DNA from: Rhizobium sullae
Lineage (GTDB): Bacteria; Pseudomonadota; Alphaproteobacteria; Rhizobiales; Rhizobiaceae
DNA length: 49,292 bases
Assembly: GCF_900169785.1 (NCBI RefSeq)
Contig: NZ_FWER01000015.1
Coordinates: 197,336 to 246,627 of the forward strand
Direction of reading: 5' to 3'
A model generated the notes under the pieces. That model was not told where the DNA came from. It saw nothing but the letters and a program-made list of their open reading frames with translations, and did not search any database. The position numbers and the translations under genes are program-made. Shown piece by piece: positions 17,137 to 25,703 of the stretch; positions within the stretch are counted from its first letter, which is position 1; every line of letters starts with the position of its first letter.

Positions 17137-18443
17137 CCGGCAAGCCAGCTCCGATATCCGAAGCCGCGATCAGCCGCCTTACGACGATCGCACTCGCGCT
17201 GGTCCTGCTTCTGGTTGGCGTGGTCGGCGGCCTCGGAGCCACGACCTATCTTTCCGGCGCGGTGATTGCGAGTGGCACGCTCGTCGTCGACAGCTATGTC
17301 AAACCCGTTCAGCATCAAAAGGGAGGCACTGTCGGGAAAATCTTCGTCAAAAACGGCGGGCTTGTGGAGGCTGGGCAGATCCTGGTGCATCTGGACGACA
17401 CGCAATTGCGGGCAAACAGGGCGATCATTTCCCGGCGTTTGAACGAACTGTCCGCCGCAGCCGCCAGGCTGGGTGCCGAACGGGATGGCGTTGAGGAGAT
17501 CACCTTTCCCGCTAGCCTGCTGGAGCAGGGTATCGATGCCGAGGAGGGCGGCATCATCAATGGCGAACGGCGATTGTTCGAAGATCGGCGGACATCGCGC
17601 GCCAGCAGGAAGGCTCAATTGCACGAGCGCATCCAGCAATTGCGGCAGCAAATGGAGGGACTTCTCGCACAGCAGGCCGGCAAGAAGGCGGAGATGGCAC
17701 TCATCGACAAAGAGCTTGCGAGCGTCAGGCGTCTGTTCGACCAAGGTATCGTCCCAGTCAACCGCCTCTATGCGCTTGAACGTGAATCGGCGCGCTTGAC
17801 GGGTGAACTCGGCAGTCTCGTCGCAAGCCTTGCCGAAACGAACGGCAAGGTGACCGAGACGGAGTTGCAGATCATTCAGGTCGACGACGATCATCGCAGT
17901 GAGGTATCGGACGAACTGCGCAAGACGCAGAGCGACATCGGTGAATTCTCCGAGCGATTGGTTGCCGCGAAAGACGAGCTGCAGCGTGTCGACATCCGGG
18001 CGCCTCAGGCGGGCATCGTGCATCAGCTTACGGTCCATGCCGCCGGCGCCGTTGTTCCGCCTGGCGAGCCGATCCTGCAGATCGTTCCCGCCCGCGACAG
18101 GCTGATACCGGAAGTCCGTGTTTTGCCCCAGGACATCGATCAGGTTTCCGTCGGCCAGCAAGTCACGCTGCGGCTTTCCGCCTTCAACCAAAGAAACACG
18201 CCCGAGATCAATGGCGTTGTGCAGCAGGTGGCTGCTGACCTGACGACGGATCGGCAGACGGGCACGGCATACTATACAGTCCGGATTTCTGTTCCTGAGA
18301 ACGAATGGAAACGATTGGGCGATCTGATTCCGGTCCCCGGCATGCCGGTGGAAGCTTTCGTGCAAACGGGCGCACGAACCGCTCTCGCCTATCTGACGAA
18401 GCCGCTGACCGATCAGGTGGCTCGTGCTTTCAAGGAGGATTGA
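17133..18443 (+). CDS. type I secretion membrane-fusion protein (HlyD/PrsE family)
   Basis: This periplasmic adaptor has 436 residues, linking the ABC exporter to the outer-membrane pore. A single N-terminal membrane helix (about residues 18-40) precedes a biotinyl-lipoyl-like half domain (VKPVQHQKGGTV), a long coiled-coil hairpin (about residues 90-285) and the second lipoyl half plus beta barrel (VDIRAPQAGIVHQL). The C-terminus contains GMPVEAFVQTG, conserved in HlyD/PrtE proteins. The start is a TTG at 17133, sharing bases with the preceding stop (TTGA) and preceded by GGGAGG at six bases. No good ATG exists nearby, so the rare start is supported. Confidence 0.9.
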   Translation: MTGKPAPISEAAISRLTTIALALVLLLVGVVGGLGATTYLSGAVIASGTLVVDSYVKPVQHQKGGTVGKIFVKNGGLVEAGQILVHLDDTQLRANRAIISRRLNELSAAAARLGAERDGVEEITFPASLLEQGIDAEEGGIINGERRLFEDRRTSRASRKAQLHERIQQLRQQMEGLLAQQAGKKAEMALIDKELASVRRLFDQGIVPVNRLYALERESARLTGELGSLVASLAETNGKVTETELQIIQVDDDHRSEVSDELRKTQSDIGEFSERLVAAKDELQRVDIRAPQAGIVHQLTVHAAGAVVPPGEPILQIVPARDRLIPEVRVLPQDIDQVSVGQQVTLRLSAFNQRNTPEINGVVQQVAADLTTDRQTGTAYYTVRISVPENEWKRLGDLIPVPGMPVEAFVQTGARTALAYLTKPLTDQVARAFKED

Positions 18444-18656
18444 GTGATTGGGCGCGCGAATATTCGCCGTCTCACAATGGATCAACATGATCCGAACGCC
18501 AGATGATGGCACAGCAGCGAGCGCGCGGCCATGTTTCCATTAGGTCTGTTGCAGGCTTTCCGTGGAGGCTGACGCTCAAAACCAAATCGACAGGTGTCAA
18601 AACCGCCTAAATCGTCGTCTATTGATCACAAGGCAGAAAACGAAGGAGAATTATAT

Positions 18657-20090
18657 ATGGCAAGCTCGGTTACGAACGCCGTTGGTAAATCACTCTTTTA
18701 TAGCGGTGCATCGAGCGCCTGGTTCTCGGCCAAAGGTTCAGGCTCCGTGCTGAACGGCACGAGCGGCAATGATTCGATCTGGGGCGACAGCTCCGTAAAC
18801 GTTACCATGCAGGGTGGAACGGGCGACGATATCTACTATCTCTATTCCAGCATCAATCGCGCCGTCGAGGCCCCGAACGCCGGGGTCGATACGATCAGCA
18901 CCTGGATGAGCTATACGCTCCCTGCGAACTTCGAAAATCTGACCGTGACCGGCAGTGGCCGCTACGCCTTTGGCAATGCTGTGGATAATATCATCACCGG
19001 CGGGTCCGGCAGCCAGACGATAGATGGTCGTGGGGGAAATGACGTCCTCATTGGCGCCGGCGGTGCTGATACCTTCATCCTCACGCGCGGCAATGGCAGC
19101 GACCTTATCGTCGATTTCAGCACCGACGATACTGTCCGATTGAACGGCTACGGACTTTCGACCTTCGATCAGGTCGTGAGCCACTTGACGCAGGAGGGTT
19201 CCAACCTCCGGCTTGATCTTGGCGGCGGAGAAAGCCTGGTCTTTGCGAACAAGACGGTTGCCGACCTTGATGCCGATCAATTCCAGCTGACGCTCGACCG
19301 GTCCGCACTCACACCCACATTTGCGGACGAATTCAACAGCCTGTCGCTGCGCAATGGCGACCAGGGCGTTTGGGATGCCAAATTCTGGTGGGCGCCGGAG
19401 AAGGGCAGCACTCTCTCCGCCAATGGGGAGCTCCAGTGGTATATCAACCCGTCCTATTCTGCGACCTCGGCCGTCAATCCCTTCTCTGTCAACAACGGGG
19501 TGCTGACAATTAAGGCGGCGCCGGCCTCTGCAGCGATCCAATCGCAGATAGATGGTTACGATTATACGTCGGGGCTCCTGAACACGCATTCCTCTTTCGC
19601 CCAGACCTACGGTTACTTCGAAGTTCGCGCCGACATGCCGGCCGAACAGGGCGCCTGGCCGGCCTTCTGGCTCCTTCCTGCGGACGGATCGTGGCCACCC
19701 GAACTCGATGTCGTCGAGATGCGGGGGCAGGACCCGAACACCGTCAACGTGACGGTCCACAGCAACGAAACCGGCTCGCGCACATCGGAGTTGACGCCGG
19801 TCAAGGTCCCGAGCACCGACGGTTTTCACACCTATGGCGTCTTGTGGGACGAAGATCAGATCGTCTGGTATTTCGATGACGTCGCCGTTGCGCATGCCGA
19901 TACGCCGGCCGACATGCACGACCCGATGTACATGCTGGTCAACCTGGCCGTGGGCGGTACCGCCGGAACTCCGGGAGCCAGCTTTAGCGACGGCGCTGAG
20001 ATGAAGATAGACTACATCCATGCCTATTCGCTCGATGACGCTCCTGCCACTGCCAGCGCCCAGTCTGCGACAACGGACTGGCACATTTGA
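18657..20090 (+). CDS. RTX-repeat GH16 glycanase (ExsH/PlyA-like), type I secreted
   Basis: This 477-residue extracellular glycanase has glycine-rich calcium-binding RTX nonapeptides first (GGTGDDIYYL near 53, GGSGSQ then GGNDVLIGAGGADTF near 115-140). A linker to about residue 218 and a GH16 beta-jellyroll domain (about 220-465) follow. The GH16 catalytic motif is ELDVVEMRG, with Glu349 as nucleophile, Asp351 and Glu354 as acid/base. There is no N-terminal signal peptide, as expected for a type I substrate, and the secretion genes are directly upstream. AAGGAG precedes the ATG at 18657. Related ExsH and PlyA enzymes trim rhizobial exopolysaccharide; the glycan here is not known. Confidence 0.88.
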   Translation: MASSVTNAVGKSLFYSGASSAWFSAKGSGSVLNGTSGNDSIWGDSSVNVTMQGGTGDDIYYLYSSINRAVEAPNAGVDTISTWMSYTLPANFENLTVTGSGRYAFGNAVDNIITGGSGSQTIDGRGGNDVLIGAGGADTFILTRGNGSDLIVDFSTDDTVRLNGYGLSTFDQVVSHLTQEGSNLRLDLGGGESLVFANKTVADLDADQFQLTLDRSALTPTFADEFNSLSLRNGDQGVWDAKFWWAPEKGSTLSANGELQWYINPSYSATSAVNPFSVNNGVLTIKAAPASAAIQSQIDGYDYTSGLLNTHSSFAQTYGYFEVRADMPAEQGAWPAFWLLPADGSWPPELDVVEMRGQDPNTVNVTVHSNETGSRTSELTPVKVPSTDGFHTYGVLWDEDQIVWYFDDVAVAHADTPADMHDPMYMLVNLAVGGTAGTPGASFSDGAEMKIDYIHAYSLDDAPATASAQSATTDWHI

Positions 20091-20161
20091 ACGACGGAGA
20101 CTGAAGCGTGAGGTGAAAACTGAAATGTTTTCACGAACGCGGCAGGAATACGTCGTGCTCC

Positions 20162-20185
20162 TGAGCGCCACGGAGGTGGCGCTCA
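20162..20185 (+). terminator. strong hairpin after the glycanase gene
   Basis: TGAGCGCCAC-GGAG-GTGGCGCTCA is a perfect 10-bp stem with a 4-base loop, 71 bp after the glycanase stop and 78 bp before the GH25 start. No U-tract follows directly, so it may stabilise the upstream mRNA or act with Rho rather than end transcription by itself. Confidence 0.4.
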
Positions 20186-20263
20186 ACCAGCAGCCCAATG
20201 CGGGGCACTAAGAAGATTTTATTCTTAATATATTATAAACTTAGGATATTCTACTTTGGATCG

Positions 20264-21214
20264 ATGAAGGGGCTCCGAACATCGATTCTCTCCTGCCTTA
20301 GTCTGCTTGCTTTCATCATGGATGCAGCAGCCCTGCGTGCGGCAGACGTGTCACCGTGGAAAAGCTCGAACAATGCGCTGGTTGTCGACGCCTACGAAAT
20401 GAATGCGATCGATTGGCAGGCGCTGCTCAAGGACGAGCGCATCGCGGCCTTTATCTCCAAGGCATCCGATGGCTTGCCCGAGAGCTTCAGCTGCGACGGA
20501 GAGCACCGTGGGGACACCTTTGCGCATTGCAAGACCATGTGGCGGAAATACGCGGTAAGCCGCGAACTCTATACGAGCCGCCGGATGATTGCCCGCCAAA
20601 ACGGCCTGCTGTGGGGCGCCTACCATGTCGCTCGTCCGGGCAACCCCATCGACCAGGCCAATCACTTTCTCGACTACGCGACGCCTGATGCGAACGATCT
20701 GATGATCCTCGACATCGAGGGGATCGATGCCAACCAGTTCATGTCGCTCGAGGATGCGCAGATATTTGTCGGCCATATCAGGGCGAGAACCGGACGCTAT
20801 CCGATCCTTTATACCAACCATGACACTGCACGTTATATTGCCGCATATCGCCGGGACTACAGTGTGTTGGCGAGGCTTCCGCTGTGGTATGCGCGATACA
20901 AGCCGGACATCCGCAAGGTCTTTCCGCTTGGAAACTGGCAGAACTACTTTCTCTGGCAGTTTTCTTCCGCCAGCAATTGTTCAAAGCGGCGTTGTCCCTA
21001 TCGTGTGCCGGGCACGCTTACCGACATCGACGTGAACGTCGCAGCGATGTCGAGGGAAGAGCTGAAGCGCGTCTGGCCGCAAGGGGGCCTGTTGCGCCCG
21101 ACCGAACCTGATCCTCCGCTAATCCTTGCAAAGATCGAATTTGGCTCGGTTCGACTACAGGCGCAGAAACCGGACATGGTCGTAACGTCTTCAATTCAGC
21201 CACCCGACCGCTGA
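20264..21214 (+). CDS. secreted GH25 lysozyme-like protein
   Basis: This 316-residue protein is of the GH25 (Chalaropsis-type lysozyme) family, which cuts the beta-1,4 bond between MurNAc and GlcNAc in peptidoglycan. A Sec signal (about residues 1-27, ending in ALRA) is followed by VVDAYEMNAIDW, which stands for the first family motif. Then come the catalytic D-x-E pair (ILDIEGID, Asp150 and Glu152), YTNHDTARY, LWYARY and FLWQFS. The ATG at 20264 starts the signal peptide; an upstream in-frame ATG at 20198 would spoil it. It follows the glycanase gene, so the two may be cotranscribed. It could remodel the cell wall or attack other bacteria; neither is shown. Confidence 0.82.
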   Translation: MKGLRTSILSCLSLLAFIMDAAALRAADVSPWKSSNNALVVDAYEMNAIDWQALLKDERIAAFISKASDGLPESFSCDGEHRGDTFAHCKTMWRKYAVSRELYTSRRMIARQNGLLWGAYHVARPGNPIDQANHFLDYATPDANDLMILDIEGIDANQFMSLEDAQIFVGHIRARTGRYPILYTNHDTARYIAAYRRDYSVLARLPLWYARYKPDIRKVFPLGNWQNYFLWQFSSASNCSKRRCPYRVPGTLTDIDVNVAAMSREELKRVWPQGGLLRPTEPDPPLILAKIEFGSVRLQAQKPDMVVTSSIQPPDR

Positions 21215-21237
21215 AGAACACCCGCCAAACGCATCTA

Positions 21238-23097
21238 TCATGAGCTTGAGACGATTGTGCTCGCTGCGGATTTCGGCGCTGATGGATCCTGCAATATGCC
21301 CGCTGCCTGGCTTTGAATATAGGCGCGCCACCCGCCATAGTTCGAAATGTTCTCGGCCTCCTTGAGCGCCGCTGGTTCGACCAGGAAGCCCTTGGCCGCC
21401 AAACCGTCCTCCAGCGCAATCGTACCGATCGTCAGGGGCGAGGGGATCTGCGCCACAAACGCGCCGAATGCGGCAGGCACCAAGTTCCAAATCTCAACGG
21501 AAATCTTTGACCCTTCGCCCGGTTCGACGCGGATGAGACCGGGTTTGGCAGGCGTTTGACCTATCAGAGCGAATAGCTTGTAGTCTGGCGATGTGCGGAC
21601 TTCTCTTAGAAAGCGGGCACCAAGCGCCCGCAGTTCGCTGTTCAACGGCATTCCGCTCAGATGCGCCCCAACGACCACCAACTCAATGCCTTCGACCTTT
21701 GCGGTTTCATCAGCACCCTGTGGAGGCAGCGGTCGTCCGGTAGCGCCGAGCGTTGCTTCGCTTGCGATGTGAAGATCGCGAGCCAGCGAGGTTGTCACAT
21801 GATCCCGGCCGGAAGGGGCGAGCAGCGTGACGCTCGCCGGAAGTCCATCCGTTCGGGTCCCTGTCGGAACGGCGATGCCGCACATGTCGAGCAGATTCAC
21901 GAAATTCGTATAGGTACCGAGCCGGGAATTTTCACGAACGGGCTCGGCGTCGAGTTCGGCGGTCGTATAATGCCTCGGCGCGGTCGGCACGCAAATCACG
22001 TCGACCGACGCGACGATCGGTGCGATTTGCTTTTTCAGTGTCTGCACCGCATAAAAGCCGCCGAAGGCGTCGGCCGCCGACAAGCGCTTGGCATCGCCGT
22101 AAATCTTGCGCGTGACAGGGTGCAGCGACGCCTCATTTCTGTCGAAGAAATCCCTGATCGCGGCATAACGCTCAGCGACCCAGGCCCCCTCGTAAAGCAG
22201 CTTGGCAACACGGTCGAAATCCTCAAAGGGGATTTCCACGAGATCGTGACCGAGACTTCGCAGCGTATCGAGCGCTTTTGAATAGGACGCCTCCATCGCC
22301 GTGTCGCCAAAGAACTGGCGATCCTTCCGCTGGGGAATCCCGACGACCAGTTTCGGGAGTTTAGTCAGCTCGGCTGCCCGGATCGGTTTCGAATAGGGAT
22401 CGGCCGCGTCTTCGCGCGCAGCAACTCGAAACACTTTCCATGCGTCATCAACCGTCAAGGCGAAGATAGATACGCAATCGAGCGTCCGACAGGCTGGGAT
22501 CACGCCAGTTGTGGATATCGCGCCCAGGCTGGGCTTCAATCCGACGATATTGTTAAGACCGGCGGGGATACGCCCCGATCCGGCCGTGTCGGTGCCAAGC
22601 GCGAAGCTGACGATGCCCTGAGCTGTGGCGACCGCCGACCCGGAGCTCGATCCTCCAGGCACAAGCTTGGGATCAAACGCATTCCTTGGTATGGCATAGG
22701 GTGTCCGCACGCCGACGAGGCCTGTGGCGAACTGGTCGAGATTTGTTTTCCCGACGACCAGGGCGCCTGCGTTTCTGAGCAGCCGGACGACCGTCGCATC
22801 GCTCTCCGGCAAATATGAATAAGCGGGGCAGGCTGCCGTCGTCGGCATTCCGCCGACGTCGATATTATCCTTCACCGCGAAAGGAATTCCCCAGAGCGGT
22901 TTGGCGACCGGATCGAACTCGCCGAGATCCGCCGCTTCCTGCAGGAGCGCCGATCTGCTGGCGAGGTGCAGGAAGATGCCGGGATCGTTGACTTCGGCAT
23001 GTCGAGCAAAAACCTGCTCTACGATCTCCATCGGACTGCCACCCGCAGCGTAAAACCCGTGAAGCGACGCGATGTCCAGGGGAGGAAAATCTCTCAT
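21238..23097 (-). CDS. atzF: allophanate hydrolase
   Basis: This 619-residue amidase-signature enzyme hydrolyses allophanate to ammonia and CO2. The triad is in place: Lys76 (FAVKDNID), cis-Ser150 (GGSSSGSA) and nucleophile Ser174 (TDTAGSGRIPAG). The spacings of 74 and 24 residues equal those I recall for AtzF of Pseudomonas ADP. The extra C-terminal domain of true allophanate hydrolases is present (from about residue 450, with LNSELRALGARF and SYKLFALIGQTP-like SPDYKLFALIGQTPAKPGL), which separates it from general amidases. GGGAGG precedes the ATG at 23097. It is the last gene of the operon and performs the final step after biuret hydrolysis. Confidence 0.92.
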   Translation of the reverse strand: MRDFPPLDIASLHGFYAAGGSPMEIVEQVFARHAEVNDPGIFLHLASRSALLQEAADLGEFDPVAKPLWGIPFAVKDNIDVGGMPTTAACPAYSYLPESDATVVRLLRNAGALVVGKTNLDQFATGLVGVRTPYAIPRNAFDPKLVPGGSSSGSAVATAQGIVSFALGTDTAGSGRIPAGLNNIVGLKPSLGAISTTGVIPACRTLDCVSIFALTVDDAWKVFRVAAREDAADPYSKPIRAAELTKLPKLVVGIPQRKDRQFFGDTAMEASYSKALDTLRSLGHDLVEIPFEDFDRVAKLLYEGAWVAERYAAIRDFFDRNEASLHPVTRKIYGDAKRLSAADAFGGFYAVQTLKKQIAPIVASVDVICVPTAPRHYTTAELDAEPVRENSRLGTYTNFVNLLDMCGIAVPTGTRTDGLPASVTLLAPSGRDHVTTSLARDLHIASEATLGATGRPLPPQGADETAKVEGIELVVVGAHLSGMPLNSELRALGARFLREVRTSPDYKLFALIGQTPAKPGLIRVEPGEGSKISVEIWNLVPAAFGAFVAQIPSPLTIGTIALEDGLAAKGFLVEPAALKEAENISNYGGWRAYIQSQAAGILQDPSAPKSAASTIVSSS

Positions 23098-23099
23098 CT

Positions 23100-23444
23100 T
23101 TAGCCTCCCAGTATTGTTACGGGCCGATCCCACTGGATCAGAACAACACACCCCGTCTCGCTCCAGACAGAATGTTCGGTGCCCGCTGCATTCACGATGT
23201 AGGTGCCCTTAGCGTAATCGCCTGCTTCATCCGACTGGGTTCCTTCAAGCACCAGGATGGTTTCCAGTCCCTCGTGACGGTGGCGCGGAACGGAGGCGCC
23301 TGCTGCGTATTTCAAGACGGCAACACCTGGCGAGTCACCGTCGAAAGGCTTGATCCAGTGAATCGTCACCCCGTCGCGAAAGGTGTTGAAGGGCAAATTC
23401 TTCCACCCGCTGGAGGTTAACAGCTCGCGTGTTGTCTCAGGCAC
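23100..23444 (-). CDS. small cupin-domain protein
   Basis: This is a single-domain cupin of 114 residues. Conserved metal-ligand positions are visible: H-x-H with a later Glu (VPRHRHEGLETILVLEG) and the second-motif His (AGTEHSVW). The start is a GTG at 23444, preceded by GGAGG at six bases; it overlaps the end of the hydrolase gene upstream by eight bases, and the allophanate hydrolase gene starts three bases after its end. No activity can be named. Tight placement between two enzymes of the triuret/biuret route suggests a role there, for example in handling an unstable carboxylated intermediate or in sensing. That is inference. Confidence 0.8.
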   Translation of the reverse strand: MPETTRELLTSSGWKNLPFNTFRDGVTIHWIKPFDGDSPGVAVLKYAAGASVPRHRHEGLETILVLEGTQSDEAGDYAKGTYIVNAAGTEHSVWSETGCVVLIQWDRPVTILGG

Positions 23445-24102
23445 CGATCGCCTCCAATATGTCATCAACGTGCGCAGTCCAGCCGACGATCGCGCCTTGT
23501 GCACGGATCATGGCGATCGCGGCCTCCTTGAACTCCGGGAAATAGCTTTCGGTGGCTTCCTCCGCTAGCAGGCACTCGTAGCCTCTGTCATTCGCCTCTC
23601 GCATGGTGGTCTGAACGCAGACCTCCGTCGTCACACCGGCAAACACAAGCTGCCGGATGTCCTTCTCCTTGAGTACTTTCCCGAGATCCGTGGCATAGAA
23701 GGCGCCTTTTCCCGGTTTTTCGATGACGACCTCGCCCTTAGTAGGAGCAAGCTCAGGAAGGATCGCGGTTCCCGGCTCGCCTGTGATCAAAATCCGTCCC
23801 ATCGGCCCTTCGTCACCGATGCGAAGTTTCGGGCTACCGCGGTTGCGTTTCGCATCAGGAAGATCGGAAAGGTCCGGTTTGTGGCATTCCATCGTGTGGA
23901 TGACAGGAAGCCCGGCGCGCCGGAAGCCTTCGATCAATCGCTTCACGTCCGGAATAATCCTGGTGATCCGGCTCACATCATTGCCGAGGCTCGCGCCAAA
24001 ACCGCCCGGCTCCGCAAAATCGCGCTGCATGTCGATGACGATGAGCGCCAGATGACCTTTTTGCAGCGGGAATGCGAACGGCAACGCGCGGATCTGGTCC
24101 AT
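23437..24102 (-). CDS. trtA: isochorismatase-like cysteine hydrolase, probable triuret hydrolase
   Basis: This 221-residue enzyme is of the isochorismatase-like hydrolase fold. The catalytic triad is Asp24 (IVIDMQRDF), Lys129 (VIEKPGKGAF) and Cys162 ([17 protein letters not shown]). Gln202 lies where the biuret hydrolase has an active-site Gln. It is clearly related to the BiuH-like gene at 25704 but shorter at the N-terminus and different around the substrate pocket. Triuret hydrolase (TrtA) is a known relative of BiuH that converts triuret to carboxybiuret. A second family member in a biuret/allophanate operon makes TrtA the best guess. A ureidoacrylate-type or other amidase remains possible. 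The ATG shares a base with the preceding ATPase stop. Confidence 0.72.
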   Translation of the reverse strand: MDQIRALPFAFPLQKGHLALIVIDMQRDFAEPGGFGASLGNDVSRITRIIPDVKRLIEGFRRAGLPVIHTMECHKPDLSDLPDAKRNRGSPKLRIGDEGPMGRILITGEPGTAILPELAPTKGEVVIEKPGKGAFYATDLGKVLKEKDIRQLVFAGVTTEVCVQTTMREANDRGYECLLAEEATESYFPEFKEAAIAMIRAQGAIVGWTAHVDDILEAIGA

Positions 24103-25652
24103 CAGTGGTGCCCCGCCATATGCGCTCCGATCACCTCGATGTTCGCGCCGCGTGCGGGCGTTTCGTAGACGAGACGCCCCTCGGAAATGACCATGATGCG
24201 ATCCGACAGTTCCAGGAGTTCGTCGAGGTCTTCCGAGATAAGCAGGACCGCTGCCCCCGCGTTCCGTGCCTTGATGATGCGTGCGCGTATTTCTGAGACC
24301 GCGGCAAAATCGAGTCCGAAACACGGATTGGAGACGATCAGAAGGTCGACCTTTCCGGTGAGTTCGCGGGCAAGGACTGCGCGCTGCACGTTGCCGCCGG
24401 ACAGAGCTGCGATCGGCGACGAGGAGGACGCCGTCTTGACTTTGAAGTCGGCGATCAGATCGACGGCTTGCTTTCGCATCCGCCCCTTGTTCAGCCAGAT
24501 GGCGTCCTTGCCGCCGTCCCTGAGATCGAAGGTGCGGAAGGCAAGGTTTTCGCTGACGGTCATGCGCGGTGCGCAGGCGTTCTGCAGCGGCTCCTCCGGG
24601 ATAAAGCGAACTCTGTTCCTGCGCGTCTCGGCGCGTGTCGCGCCATAGGCTTCACCGTGCACCTCTATGGTGCCGGCGCTCACCAGCCGCTGTCCTGCCA
24701 ATATCTCCGTCAGTTCCTTTTGACCGTTTCCCGAAATGCCGGCGATGCCGACGATCTCGCCGGATCGGATGCCAAGCTTGTCGATTTCGATGGTCTTGAG
24801 GCCGGAGCGATCAGAGGCCCTTACCTGCTCGACTTTCAGCACCGGCTTTGCGGTTTCGGCGACGGGGATGCGCATGTCCAGCGAGGCGAGCTTGACGTCG
24901 CCGATCATCAACGAGGCCATATCGGCGATGCTCAATTCCCCGACGTTCCCGCCTCCTACGAGCTTGCCGCGCCTAAGAATAGAGATGGCGTCAGCAAATT
25001 TCGTCACTTCGTGGAATTTGTGGGAAATCATCAAAACGCTGAGTTCGCCACGCTCGGTCATGCCACGCACAAGGCCCAGCATTTCATCGGCCTCTGCCGG
25101 CGTCAGCACCGATGTCGGCTCGTCGAGAATAAGGAATCCGCGCCCAAGATAGAGCTGTTTGACGATTTCCAGCTTCTGCTTCTCGCCCGCCGCCAGATGA
25201 CTGACCGGGCGGTCGAGAGGGATCTTGAACGGCATCTTTTCCATGAATTTTAAGAGATCTGCACGCTCTTTCGCCCAGTTGATGACAGCAGGGACGTTCG
25301 GGCGATTGATCACCAGGTTTTCCGCGCCCGTGAGCGACGGCACCAGTGTGAAATGCTGATAGACCATGCCGAGGCCATATGCCGCTGCATCCTTCGGCGA
25401 GGCGACCGCAACCTCTTTGCCACCAACCGACAGTGACCCGGACGTTTGATGATAAAAACCCATGATGCATTTGACGAGCGTGGATTTGCCGGCCCCGTTT
25501 TCGCCTAGGAGCGCGTGAAACGTGCCGGAAGGGATCTTCATGGAGACATTGTCGAGCGCGGTGAAGCCTCCGAAGCGCATGGTCATTCCATGCGTCTCGA
25601 TCCCAACAGCTTTGCCTGCCTCGGGCAGCGGTGTATCGCGGACAGTGCTCAT
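24102..25652 (-). CDS. BMP-type ABC transporter ATP-binding protein (two ATPase domains)
   Basis: This 516-residue protein has two ATPase domains in tandem, as in RbsA and the nucleoside importer NupO. The first has Walker A GENGAGKST (50-58), signature near VSHLAAGEKQKLEI and Walker B LILDEP. The second is the usual degenerate half with GISGNGQKEL for Walker A and ALSGGNVQRAVLARE as signature. It serves the two permeases and binding protein encoded upstream; the BiuH-like gene is inserted between it and those genes. Members of this group import nucleosides, purines or simple sugars. Here the operon points to a urea-polymer such as biuret or triuret, which is inference. Confidence 0.88.
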   Translation of the reverse strand: MSTVRDTPLPEAGKAVGIETHGMTMRFGGFTALDNVSMKIPSGTFHALLGENGAGKSTLVKCIMGFYHQTSGSLSVGGKEVAVASPKDAAAYGLGMVYQHFTLVPSLTGAENLVINRPNVPAVINWAKERADLLKFMEKMPFKIPLDRPVSHLAAGEKQKLEIVKQLYLGRGFLILDEPTSVLTPAEADEMLGLVRGMTERGELSVLMISHKFHEVTKFADAISILRRGKLVGGGNVGELSIADMASLMIGDVKLASLDMRIPVAETAKPVLKVEQVRASDRSGLKTIEIDKLGIRSGEIVGIAGISGNGQKELTEILAGQRLVSAGTIEVHGEAYGATRAETRRNRVRFIPEEPLQNACAPRMTVSENLAFRTFDLRDGGKDAIWLNKGRMRKQAVDLIADFKVKTASSSSPIAALSGGNVQRAVLARELTGKVDLLIVSNPCFGLDFAAVSEIRARIIKARNAGAAVLLISEDLDELLELSDRIMVISEGRLVYETPARGANIEVIGAHMAGHH

Positions 25653-25703
25653 TCGGGCTTGCTTTCCTGTTTGCTGATGAGGACGGCATTTCCAGAAATG
25701 TGA

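Noticed and set aside
18738..20198. Long open frame (about 486 codons) antisense to the RTX-GH16 glycanase
   Set aside because: Composition and the lack of any protein-like motif fit a shadow of GC-rich coding DNA. The plus-strand gene has full GH16 and RTX motifs. Similar long antisense frames over the binding protein, ATPase and adaptor genes were dropped for the same reason.
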